Of a stretch of DNA of 57,044 bases, positions 1 to 8,039 are shown in pieces (position 1 is the stretch's first letter; every line of letters begins with the position of its first letter). The translations under genes and the position numbers were made by a program. Under the pieces are notes generated by a model. It was not told the origin of the DNA and did no database searches. It saw only the letters and a program-made list of their open reading frames with translations. This DNA is from JBBQVS01 sp038211295 (GTDB lineage Bacteria > Chloroflexota > Ktedonobacteria > Ktedonobacterales > Ktedonobacteraceae): contig JBBQVS010000017.1 of NCBI GenBank assembly GCA_038211295.1, positions 1 to 57,044 on the forward strand, given 5' to 3'.

Positions 1-756
1 AATAACGGTACTCATATGCTGGAAATCTGCGGGGGTACTCGCGGACGGCAGAAGTTGCTGGTCGTTTTGATACTGTTGCGTCATCGCGGTCACATCAATT
101 TGCGCGAGCTGCATCTGCCCTATCGTCGTATTCAACGTCGCCAGTTGTGTCGCGACAGACTGTAAAAGGTCGAGCGATTGAATACTCACGCGTGCGTTTT
201 GCGTGACCAGTGCATAGTCTTTTGGATATTTCGCCGTAGAGAGTAGAGTCTGATTTTGCGCGTATTGGTGAACAAAAACCTGTACAGGAAGTCCTTTCGC
301 GCGTCGCTGTGTAAGAGAGGTATTGAAATTTTGCATTGTGCGCTGAGCAAGCGTCTGTGCCTGTTCAGTGCTAGAGGCAATAATGCTTTGTGTCTGTACA
401 TTCAATTGTGCATAACGTGTTGCGATATTATGATAATAGTCGGTATCGGTCTGCTCATTAAAAGGACTAAAGGGTGCAGTAGTAGCATTGATCTGTTGTG
501 TTTGTTTTTGCACAGTGCCGAGCAGTGACGCGGGTACGCCAATCTGCTGTGCGTGCCTGAGCGACACGTCAAGCACGGCTTTGTTGTGAGTTGCCTGCTG
601 CTGAACGTGCGTATTCCCTCCACACGCGCTTGTCAATAACACAAGTGCGAGTAGAAATATTGCGCTAACACCTCGCGTGACACGAGTCACACGGCCCTGC
701 TGACCGTGTGATGTATGGCATGTGAAGCTAGCAGGTATGGGACGTGAGACATCCAT
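1..756 (-). CDS. Secreted lipoprotein, 3' end cut by the window edge
   Basis: An open frame of 252 codons runs from ATG at 756 to the first base without a stop. Residues 29-45 are hydrophobic and end in the lipobox LTSAC, so Cys45 is the likely lipidated residue; the protein should be exported and anchored on the outer face of the membrane. The rest is rich in Gln, Thr and Ala, probably helical, and I recognise no domain. The Shine-Dalgarno AAGGAG sits about 11 bases before the ATG, inside the last codons of ffh, and only 7 bases separate the two genes, so they are probably cotranscribed. A GTG at codon 23 would leave a more compact signal peptide but lacks a good ribosome site. Function unknown; a peptidoglycan- or surface-associated role is only a guess. 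Confidence 0.75.
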   Translation of the reverse strand, partial: MDVSRPIPASFTCHTSHGQQGRVTRVTRGVSAIFLLALVLLTSACGGNTHVQQQATHNKAVLDVSLRHAQQIGVPASLLGTVQKQTQQINATTAPFSPFNEQTDTDYYHNIATRYAQLNVQTQSIIASSTEQAQTLAQRTMQNFNTSLTQRRAKGLPVQVFVHQYAQNQTLLSTAKYPKDYALVTQNARVSIQSLDLLQSVATQLATLNTTIGQMQLAQIDVTAMTQQYQNDQQLLPSASTPADFQHMSTVI

Positions 757-763
757 GAGGACG

Positions 764-2275
764 TTATCTCCTTCCGCTTTTGGACTTCTGTTTTCGTTTC
801 GCTTTTCGTGCGGCCTTCACCGTCTTCTTTCCTCCGCCCACCTGTGAGTTTCTGGGCATCGCTAGCCCGTTCATACCACCCATGTCTGGCATTCCTGGCA
901 TTCCCGCCATCCCACCACCACCGTTCGCGGTAAATTGTTTCGCCATTTGCGCCCACGGCCCCTTGCCCGTGGTAATCTGGCGCATCATGGTACGCATCTC
1001 GACAAACTGCTTGAGCAACTGGTTTAGCTCTTCGACAGTTGTGCCACTGCCTTTCGCGATGCGTTTACGCCTACTACCATTTATGATATCAGGATTCCGC
1101 CGCTCTTCCAATGTCATCGACAGAATCATAGCCTCAATGTACTTGAGTTGGTCGCCTTCGAGGGCCTCATCCATCTCAGGCATCGAGGCCAGCTTGTTCA
1201 TACCCGGAATCATCTCCATCACGTTTCGCAATGGCCCCATGCGTTTGAGTTGCCGCATTGAGTTGAGGAAGTCTTCAAGGTCGAACTTGCCCTGTTGCAG
1301 TTTCTTCTGAGCATTGAGGGCCTCTTCCTCGGTGATGTTCTCCTGCGCCTGCTCGATCAGCGAGACGACATCACCCATGCCGAGAATACGGGAGGCGAGC
1401 CGTTCGGGATAGAAGGGTTGTAGTGCGTCGATCTTCTCGCCCGTCGCTATGAATTTGATCGTTACGCCTGTGACCGAGCGGATTGAGAGTGCCGCACCAC
1501 CTCTGGCATCCCCGTCCATCTTGGTCAGAATCATGCCCGTGAGCGAGACAGCTTTGTTGAAGTCGTCCGCCACGCGCACGGCTTCCTGACCCGTCATCGC
1601 GTCGGCGATCAACAGAGTCTCGCGTGGGTGTACGATGTTGCGGATGGTCACAACCTCTTGCATCATACGCTCGTCGATGTTAAGACGACCCGCCGTATCA
1701 AGAATAACAACCGTACACGCCTGCTCGCGGGCGTTGTCGATTGAATGAACACAGATATCAACGGGGTTCGCGCCCGTTGGCTCAGAATAGACGGGAACAC
1801 CAATCTGCTTACCCAGCGTTTTGAGCTGGTTGACGGCGGCGGGACGATACATGTCTGCCGCAACCAGTAGTGGACGCTGCCCCTGCTTCTTGAGATAGTT
1901 GGCAAGCTTGGCGGCGGTTGTTGTCTTGCCGGAGCCTTGCAGGCCGACCAGCATGATTATATTGGGTGGTTGTCCTCCAAGGTCAAGCTTGTTGTTGCCC
2001 TCGGTTCCGCCCAGCATCTCGATTAACTCTTCGTTGACAATACTCAGCACCTGCTGCGCTGGCGACAAACTGCCCATCACATCGGAGCCAATCGCCTTTT
2101 GCTTCACGCGTTCAACGAAGGCCCTTGCCACGCGTAGATTTACGTCGGCCTCGATCAGAGCAATACGCACCTCTTTAAGCGCGGCGTTCACATCGTCCTC
2201 GGTCAGCTTCCCCTGCCCACTCAAATTGTTGAATATACCATCAAGCCGTTTTGTTAAGCTATCGAACATTGCCAT
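764..2275 (-). CDS. ffh: Signal recognition particle GTPase Ffh
   Basis: Ffh binds 4.5S RNA and hydrophobic signal sequences of nascent membrane proteins and delivers ribosomes to FtsY at the membrane. The order is the normal one: N domain (residues 1-90), G domain with P-loop GLQGSGKTT at 111-119, DTAGR, and TKMDGDARGG, then an M domain rich in Met with the RNA-binding SRRKRIAKGSG segment. The tail (MAGMPGMPDMGGMNG, then a Lys/Arg-rich end) is typical. Length of 503 residues is slightly above the usual 440-500. I chose ATG at 2275 (protein MAMFDSL) because GGAGAGG lies about 13 bases upstream; an in-frame TTG at 2302 would add nine residues (MARRGKRTF). The lipoprotein gene follows almost directly. 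Confidence 0.96.
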   Translation of the reverse strand: MAMFDSLTKRLDGIFNNLSGQGKLTEDDVNAALKEVRIALIEADVNLRVARAFVERVKQKAIGSDVMGSLSPAQQVLSIVNEELIEMLGGTEGNNKLDLGGQPPNIIMLVGLQGSGKTTTAAKLANYLKKQGQRPLLVAADMYRPAAVNQLKTLGKQIGVPVYSEPTGANPVDICVHSIDNAREQACTVVILDTAGRLNIDERMMQEVVTIRNIVHPRETLLIADAMTGQEAVRVADDFNKAVSLTGMILTKMDGDARGGAALSIRSVTGVTIKFIATGEKIDALQPFYPERLASRILGMGDVVSLIEQAQENITEEEALNAQKKLQQGKFDLEDFLNSMRQLKRMGPLRNVMEMIPGMNKLASMPEMDEALEGDQLKYIEAMILSMTLEERRNPDIINGSRRKRIAKGSGTTVEELNQLLKQFVEMRTMMRQITTGKGPWAQMAKQFTANGGGGMAGMPGMPDMGGMNGLAMPRNSQVGGGKKTVKAARKAKRKQKSKSGRR

Positions 2276-2321
2276 AAATGTGCGTTTTCCTCTCCGCGCC
2301 AATCAACTGATAATAGCTCTT

Positions 2322-2350
2322 ATTATACCATTACCCTTGTACGCTGTCTG
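2322..2350 (-). promoter_or_regulatory. Probable promoter of ffh
   Basis: On the minus strand a perfect TATAAT (2327-2322) is preceded, after a 17-base spacer, by CAGACA (2350-2345), a four-of-six match to TTGACA. It lies about 50 bases upstream of the chosen ffh start. Confidence 0.5.
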
Positions 2351-2407
2351 TAGTTTTCAGCTTGTGAACTGGCATGTATATACATGAGCGTTTTTTGTCA
2401 AAGACAA

Positions 2408-4996
2408 TCACTCAGGTGCGTTTCCATCAAGTATGTGAAACACAAAATCAACAAATTCTTTATACTTTTCCGTTTCTTTGAGTACCTCCATCAAGTTGAA
2501 AAATTTATCTATTGTCTTTTTATCTTTGGAAATACGTTCTTTTGCTTCATCTGTAATACAGCTAGCAATCAAAATTGTTTTTGCTTCTGGAGCATCTTTT
2601 CGCGTATTCTCAAAAGACTTTTTTGCTGCTCCGTAACGTTCAAGTGCTCCTGCTGGATCAGTGCCCCCTTTAACTTCTATAACGCCCCAGGGGAAACCAT
2701 TTTTCCCTAGCAAAGTAACGTCTGGCTCACTTGAAGATAGTAGCGAAGTCTGGTTGTTCAGATGAACACCTCGATATTTTCCTATATCACGCAACTGTTC
2801 TTCAAGTTTTTCATGTTCGTAGCGTTCCATTGTAGTGCCGAAACGAGGTATAAATGCAGCCAATAAGTCGCGCTTTACAGCTTCTTTAATGAGGAGTCGT
2901 TGTACTACCTTCTCAGCTTCTTCTCCAATCGCATTACGCCATGCACCGTCTATCTGTGCGCCTGTAGAAGTAAGCAGTAACGCATGTAACTCTTCGCCAG
3001 TAAGGTTTTCAATAGAGCTATCAATAATAAGAGACATGTGTTCATTGAATAAGCGGGCTAAGGTAAAAACATCTTTAGTCAGCAAAGTGACAGTATTATT
3101 TTGGTCAGCTTCATATTTTTTAACATCTATCCCAACAAGATAACCTACAGATTTCTGGGATAATGCAGCGATATGTCTGTAGTAGGCAAGGAGAGTGGGA
3201 TACTCTCGGAGAAGTCGAGGGTGACAAAATACTTGGATAGGCTTCAAGGTCTCGTGATTGCTGATATAAGTAAAAGCATCTTCCCCAATACCCCAATCAA
3301 CCCGCTCATCCCAACTGTATAGTTCTTGCGTTGGAAACAGATTAGCAACCATAGAAGGGAACGCTAACACGTTGTACTCCTTAATCTTGCGATAGAAAAA
3401 GGTAGATCGTAGCCGATAGTTTATCTGATTCGCCTCAAGCAGCAATAAATCACGTTCTTTTGTCATAGTAGCATCTTTCTCCCATACATAGACACATTTA
3501 CGCAACTCTGTACGTCCATGGCTTCCCATCTGCTGACTACTATTCCCCTTACCACGACCAAGAGTCCAAATGCGTTTGATAGACAATCCAAAAGACTCCG
3601 CCATATCTGAGAGAATAAGGTCGACAGGGACTTCTTCACCTGCATAGCGGACGTTATCATTCACCATAACAACTGTGCCACCAGGTTTAAGGATACGAGC
3701 AAGTTCATAGACAACGAAACACATTTCGTAGAAATAATTATGCACCAACGATGCAATTCCCGCGTTATTTAGTATGCCTTGAGTCTGGTAGTTATTCAAG
3801 ATAGTAAGTATTTCTTGCAGGCCCTCTTGCTTATAGAAAGTGCTCTCAATAGTATTGAAATCTACTTCCCTATCTATTTCCTTATAAAAATTATGCAATC
3901 GCTCTTGTTTATCTTTATTCTCAACAGTACAGGAAAGCATCTTTTGCCGAAGCTGCTTAACCATGGCATCATTGCACCCTAAATATACTAATTCAAGAGC
4001 ATAAGTACGTGTATAATCGTAGCGATTCGCATATGGTGGCGAAGTTAATACAGCATCGATAGATTTTTCGTCCATTAAAGGCAGAATATCAAGGCAGGAG
4101 CCTTCACAAAGCTCAGGCATCACATAGGATGCTTTTATTGCCAATTTTTCTTCTACAGATTTTTCTTCAAAAAGAGGTTGTTGCGTATATCGCTCTCCCA
4201 GGTCGTTAACCATTTGCTTTAGTTTCTCTTCAATTGCTCCATGAAATGTATAAATTTGGCCTTTACTAAAAGGTTTTTCTCCCTGAGAGCGTCCAGAACG
4301 CGCATCCCAACGTAAATACTGACCATCTTTTCTTGTATAGCTAATTTCCTCAAGAATACAAATTGCTGCGTAGAGGAGCAATCTTTTGCTATCTTCATCT
4401 GCAATATGTTGTTGGCAATAAGAGATATAGCCAACAAGTTGTCTCTCTTCTTTTTCAGGAAAAGCACCATTTGTGATAGCGATATGTTTTATTGCATAGT
4501 CCTCACAATAGTAGTCAACAAAGTTTGTATTCATAACTTCTGCTACTACAGAACGAAATATGGTTACATCAACCCGTTCGGCAACAAAACGAGCCTGCGT
4601 CGCATATACGCCAACAGGTAAAACTTCAATTCCTTTAGTTTGCCATCCTCTTACACTCGCGGCAAACAGAGTAGACCCTGCTCCTGAAAATGGATCAAGT
4701 AGTATTCCTGGTTCGGGATGATTCAAAATAGTGTGTATAACATAATCAATAAATGGCTCAGAGAAACCTTCTTTATACTTGAACCAACCGTAAAAAGGCA
4801 GATTTTTATTTGCTTGATTGCTTACTAGTGAGCGATCTAGCCATGTATTTGTCGTAATTATGGGTTTAAATTTATCGTAAAGTGCCTCCCGCTTCTCTGT
4901 AGAAGGCACTCCTGTCTGAATGAAAGCACCTGAGACATCAGCAATACTGCTATCAAGGGGAATACTATTAGAAGCACCTGCTTTGCGTTTGGTCAT
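2408..4996 (-). CDS. Fused DNA methyltransferase / PD-(D/E)XK restriction endonuclease
   Basis: A single 862-residue protein appears to hold both halves of a type II restriction-modification system. The N-terminal half is an amino-methyltransferase: AdoMet motif DPFSGAGST at 101-109 and catalytic TSPPY at 318-322, in that order, so it is of the N4-cytosine or N6-adenine kind. The C-terminal half carries a nuclease signature: PD at 758-759 and EVK at 774-776 fit PD-Xn-(D/E)XK, followed by GGTDPAGALERYGAAKKSF, which reminds me of XcyI/Cfr9I-type enzymes (from memory, not tested). The gene is clearly more A+T rich than its neighbours and uses more A/T-ending codons, which suggests horizontal transfer between ffh and a housekeeping-type methyltransferase. 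Shine-Dalgarno AGGACGG precedes the ATG. No separate restriction gene or specificity subunit is nearby. It could instead be a methylase with an inactive nuclease relic. Confidence 0.85.
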   Translation of the reverse strand: MTKRKAGASNSIPLDSSIADVSGAFIQTGVPSTEKREALYDKFKPIITTNTWLDRSLVSNQANKNLPFYGWFKYKEGFSEPFIDYVIHTILNHPEPGILLDPFSGAGSTLFAASVRGWQTKGIEVLPVGVYATQARFVAERVDVTIFRSVVAEVMNTNFVDYYCEDYAIKHIAITNGAFPEKEERQLVGYISYCQQHIADEDSKRLLLYAAICILEEISYTRKDGQYLRWDARSGRSQGEKPFSKGQIYTFHGAIEEKLKQMVNDLGERYTQQPLFEEKSVEEKLAIKASYVMPELCEGSCLDILPLMDEKSIDAVLTSPPYANRYDYTRTYALELVYLGCNDAMVKQLRQKMLSCTVENKDKQERLHNFYKEIDREVDFNTIESTFYKQEGLQEILTILNNYQTQGILNNAGIASLVHNYFYEMCFVVYELARILKPGGTVVMVNDNVRYAGEEVPVDLILSDMAESFGLSIKRIWTLGRGKGNSSQQMGSHGRTELRKCVYVWEKDATMTKERDLLLLEANQINYRLRSTFFYRKIKEYNVLAFPSMVANLFPTQELYSWDERVDWGIGEDAFTYISNHETLKPIQVFCHPRLLREYPTLLAYYRHIAALSQKSVGYLVGIDVKKYEADQNNTVTLLTKDVFTLARLFNEHMSLIIDSSIENLTGEELHALLLTSTGAQIDGAWRNAIGEEAEKVVQRLLIKEAVKRDLLAAFIPRFGTTMERYEHEKLEEQLRDIGKYRGVHLNNQTSLLSSSEPDVTLLGKNGFPWGVIEVKGGTDPAGALERYGAAKKSFENTRKDAPEAKTILIASCITDEAKERISKDKKTIDKFFNLMEVLKETEKYKEFVDFVFHILDGNAPE

Positions 4997-5162
4997 CTTT
5001 CCGTCCTAAGTTTTTTCTCGCCTCTGGGAAGTGGTTTAGTAGAACACTATTTTACGTGTTGTCAGAATGGTTTACAAGAGGGAACATGACCCACACACGA
5101 AAATATGCTATCATGCTCTTAGTACAAACCTCATACATAGATGAAAGGCGGGATAACACTCT

Positions 5163-5873
5163 ATGGCGAAACGTTCGCAGGAAGACATTTTTCAGCACTA
5201 TCAGTGGTGGGACGAAGGGTGCTTGCTCTTCCAGATTACCGATGAACGCTGCGATTATATCGAGTCGCGCATCAATCGCGTCTTTGGCAAGAACGCGTTG
5301 CGTCAGCAAGAGGTGCTGGAGATTGGGTGCGGTGGTGGCCTGATCGCCCACGGACTTGCACAACGTGGCGCGTTACTGATTGGCATTGACCCCGCAGAGA
5401 ACGCGCTTGAGGTCGCACGCACGAAGGTACGCCAGAGCGGACTGGGCCAGAATGCCTATTTTGAGCAGGGGTACGCCGAGTCACTCCCCTACGCCGATGG
5501 CAGCTTCTCCGCGATTGTCTGCCTCGATGTACTTGAACATGTGCAGGACCTCGCGGCAACTCTCAAAGAGATTACCCGCGTGCTGGCCCCCGGCGGCATC
5601 TTCATTTTCGACACTATTAACCGCACACTCGCGGCACGGCTCGCACTGATCTGGATTGGTGAGAGCATTCCTGTCAATGGTCTGACACCGGGCATCCATG
5701 ACTATGAGAAGTTCATTAAGCCACAGGAGTTACGGAACGTGTTGCTAACGAACGAGCTTACGATTGGCGAAATGACCGGCTTCATGCCGCGTGGCTTCAA
5801 AAATGGGCGGGTACGACTTGGCACAGGCTGGTTTATGGGCGTGTCTTATATTGGGTACGCGGTCAAGCGATAG
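5163..5873 (+). CDS. UbiG-like class I SAM-dependent methyltransferase
   Basis: A 236-residue class I methyltransferase. The AdoMet-binding motif VLEIGCGGG begins near residue 49, followed by the acidic GIDPAE loop, then CLDVLEHV and LAPGGIFIFDT. The opening segment FQHYQWWDEG and the C-terminal NGLTPGIHDYEKFI resemble UbiG-type O-methyltransferases of quinone biosynthesis. Bacteria of this type more often use menaquinone, so a ubiquinone role should not be assumed; the acceptor is unknown. It is a single gene: the neighbour to the left is transcribed away and the one to the right converges on it, leaving only a 6-base gap. Confidence 0.85.
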   Translation: MAKRSQEDIFQHYQWWDEGCLLFQITDERCDYIESRINRVFGKNALRQQEVLEIGCGGGLIAHGLAQRGALLIGIDPAENALEVARTKVRQSGLGQNAYFEQGYAESLPYADGSFSAIVCLDVLEHVQDLAATLKEITRVLAPGGIFIFDTINRTLAARLALIWIGESIPVNGLTPGIHDYEKFIKPQELRNVLLTNELTIGEMTGFMPRGFKNGRVRLGTGWFMGVSYIGYAVKR

Positions 5874-5879
5874 ACGCAC

Positions 5880-6452
5880 CTATTCGTTCCAGAACGTCTT
5901 ATCTTCCTTCGACATGGTACTCCGTGCAATGGCCTGCTTTAAGCTCTGCTTCTGCACATCCTGCCGTGACCCCGCTCTGGTTTGGCGACGGTTCAAGCCA
6001 AGCGAGGGCTGACTATTGCTCAACATGACCCCGAACTGCTCACTACTCACCTGAAAGAACTGCGTAAACCGACTGACGTGCTGCTGACTCAGACTAATCA
6101 GTTCAATGGTGCCGTCCTCGAAAAGCTGCCATACGTCAATGCTCAGGCGCAGACCTCTCGCTACCGCCACTTTGGTGAGGTTACGTTGCAGGCGTAACTC
6201 TGTCAGTGTCGCGGGAGCGGACTGTGGTGCAACAAAGACAAGCTCTAATGCGGTCTGTATGGCGCGTTGCGTGAGTGCGAGCGGCTGCTCCTCGTCTCGT
6301 CCATTGGTGGCGTGATAGGCCGCGATAAAGTTGATAAGCTCATTCTGTTGCGATGGATGTTCACGCAAAAGGTGTAACTGTGCTTCGATGTTGCCGGCCT
6401 CTTTCGCGGCAAGCCATGCCATTTTTAGTTGCTGCAATTCTGGAGTATTCAT
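5880..6452 (-). CDS. XRE-like helix-turn-helix protein, sigma-factor partner
   Basis: A 190-residue soluble protein encoded 44 bases downstream of a sigma-70-family gene. The central part (about 83-140), with LTELRLQRNLTKVAVARGL then WQLFEDG and a helix ending FFQVSSEQFG, has the outline of a Cro/C1-type helix-turn-helix, although several positions differ from the consensus. The N-terminal half is helical and resembles no anti-sigma family I know; there is no transmembrane segment and no zinc-binding HXXXCXXC motif. Position and fold suggest it modulates the sigma factor or acts with it, but that is inference. Confidence 0.6.
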   Translation of the reverse strand: MNTPELQQLKMAWLAAKEAGNIEAQLHLLREHPSQQNELINFIAAYHATNGRDEEQPLALTQRAIQTALELVFVAPQSAPATLTELRLQRNLTKVAVARGLRLSIDVWQLFEDGTIELISLSQQHVSRFTQFFQVSSEQFGVMLSNSQPSLGLNRRQTRAGSRQDVQKQSLKQAIARSTMSKEDKTFWNE

Positions 6453-6496
6453 ACTATCTCATAACGCCTTTCTCTTCTTATTCCCGTAACCATCTC

Positions 6497-7252
6497 TTAT
6501 TGAGGTTGCACGACACGGGCATACACTGTCTGTTGTTCTTTTGCGATACATTCGCGTAGATAGCCGCGTGCGCGTTCGTAGCGAGACCGCACGGTGCGCT
6601 CGGTTCGTTTACACACAACGGCGATATCGTCCCACTTCATACCTTCGATTGCACGTAAGACCATGATGGTGCGGTCAAGCGGATCCTGCAAATAGGTCAG
6701 GATGCGCTGGCTCTCGGCCTCCGCGTGCAATTGCTCGAAGCCATCGCTTGTGTCCGCAACGTCAGCGTTCGAGAAGCTAGCATCGTCGGGCGAGACGGGC
6801 CGTATAGGATCAATCAATGCCTGCGGCACATGTTGCGGGCGTCCCGATGGACGGCCCTCTTCATCACGCTTATAGTATAGGCCCTCTTGCCGTAACATCC
6901 GGTTGAACTCGTCGGCACAGAGGCAGCGCAAATAATGCACAAAATTTTGTGTCATAAATACTTCTTTCGCGTTCATCGCCTCACGGATCAGATGCTCGCT
7001 CATGTTCGCTATGGCGTCTTCGCGCAGGTCTGGTCTATGACGCAAGCCCTGCGAGTGCTTTTGAAAGGCTGGAATACAGCGATACAGCAACACCTCACAC
7101 AAAATTTTCGCCCCTGCACTATCAGCTTTTGCATTGAGGACGCGAATGGCTTTTACAAGCTCAATCTCATGTATCTCGTAGCGTCCTTCGGCTGTTCTGC
7201 GGCGGAGCCGCTCCTGCAATGCTGGATTGGTAGGGTCACTCAGATCGATCAT
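6497..7252 (-). CDS. RNA polymerase sigma factor, sigma-70 (ECF-like) family
   Basis: A 251-residue protein with an ECF-like plan. A poorly conserved region 2 includes FMTQNFVHYLRCLCADEFNR; a linker follows; region 4 (about 190-240) has LDRTIMVLRAIEGMKWDDIA then CKRTERTVRSRYERARGYL, a clear -35-recognition helix-turn-helix. The linker between regions 2 and 4 is long and charged. Shine-Dalgarno GAGGG lies 7 bases before the ATG. It is followed by the XRE-like protein gene on the same strand, so the two form a likely operon. No membrane anti-sigma factor is encoded nearby, so the trigger is unknown. Confidence 0.8.
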   Translation of the reverse strand: MIDLSDPTNPALQERLRRRTAEGRYEIHEIELVKAIRVLNAKADSAGAKILCEVLLYRCIPAFQKHSQGLRHRPDLREDAIANMSEHLIREAMNAKEVFMTQNFVHYLRCLCADEFNRMLRQEGLYYKRDEEGRPSGRPQHVPQALIDPIRPVSPDDASFSNADVADTSDGFEQLHAEAESQRILTYLQDPLDRTIMVLRAIEGMKWDDIAVVCKRTERTVRSRYERARGYLRECIAKEQQTVYARVVQPQ

Positions 7253-7628
7253 GAATTTCCCTCACTTCTTTATTTTCTACCACTCTCAGCTTACCCCGTT
7301 TCGCGCGAAGGCGGCAAGCGGATATTTCAGATGGCACATGTATGTTGTTAGTGGCTTCTCTCTCTCTATTCTCTGCGACGTTTGAAAAGCGGAAATGCCT
7401 GCAAGCTAGTATTTACCCTTGCGCGTTCGCGTTATTTCGTTTTATTTATAAGACATTTAGGCTAATTTTCGCGAAACGTCGAGATAATAGAAACGAGTTG
7501 ATATACAATACCATTGATGCTAGCCAATGGTGCAATGTGTACACGTTTCCTTGTAGTCAGCGATGTGTTAAGAAAACCTACACACATATGTATCAGAAAA
7601 GTAACAGATAGGTAGGATAGGAAGAACT
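7253..7628. other. Divergent intergenic region, no gene seen
   Basis: These 376 bases separate the divergent sigma-factor gene and the small secreted-protein gene, so they must carry two promoters. A 20-base dyad, CCATTG and CAATGG around an 8-base centre near 7512-7531, could be an operator. An 89-codon frame here has no ribosome site and an implausible Cys/Arg/Phe-rich product. I could not place -35/-10 pairs with confidence. Confidence 0.4.
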
Positions 7629-7958
7629 ATGACCTTTCCTCGCGTAACCGCCGCCGTCTTTGTCCTGCTCTTTATAGGGTGTTTCGCTCTGTTAGGAGTA
7701 GGGAGTGTGGTTCTTGTAGGGCCATCGCTCACTCATAGCACAAAGACTGACCATGATGCAGGCGTAATTAATCATATCAACTCTGACATGAGCTTTACAT
7801 TGACGATGGCTAATGGTAAAACCGTTAGCTTCCAGTGTGCAGATCGGTGTAAGACCGCGCTTGGTCATATGCAGCGTCATAAAGCCGAGAATGCCAAGAC
7901 GGACGTATATTATATTGCGGAAGCAAATAATACGTTTTTAGCATTGGATGTAGACTGA
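7629..7958 (+). CDS. Small membrane-anchored or secreted protein
   Basis: A 109-residue protein. Residues 5-30 form one hydrophobic segment that could be a signal peptide or N-terminal anchor; the remaining 75 residues are hydrophilic and look like a small extracytoplasmic domain with two Cys (in CADRC) that might pair. A good Shine-Dalgarno, AGGAAG, lies 5 bases before the ATG. The segment MSFTLTMANGKTVSFQC reads like paired beta strands. I do not recognise a family. The electron-transfer operon starts 81 bases downstream on the same strand. Confidence 0.6.
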   Translation: MTFPRVTAAVFVLLFIGCFALLGVGSVVLVGPSLTHSTKTDHDAGVINHINSDMSFTLTMANGKTVSFQCADRCKTALGHMQRHKAENAKTDVYYIAEANNTFLALDVD

Positions 7959-8039
7959 TACGAAACTTGTAGGGACATACTCTCTGTGTGTCTCTATAAA
8001 GCAGATAAAGAGAACTGCTGAGAATAGAGGATGAGTGCG

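Noticed and set aside
186..956. Short minus- and plus-strand frames (71-90 codons) at the left edge
   Set aside because: They overlap the open lipoprotein frame and the end of ffh in other frames; the lipoprotein frame has a signal peptide and ribosome site, they do not.
7342..7611. 89-codon plus-strand frame in the divergent intergenic region
   Set aside because: No ribosome site, and a Phe/Cys/Arg-rich product with no fold-like pattern.
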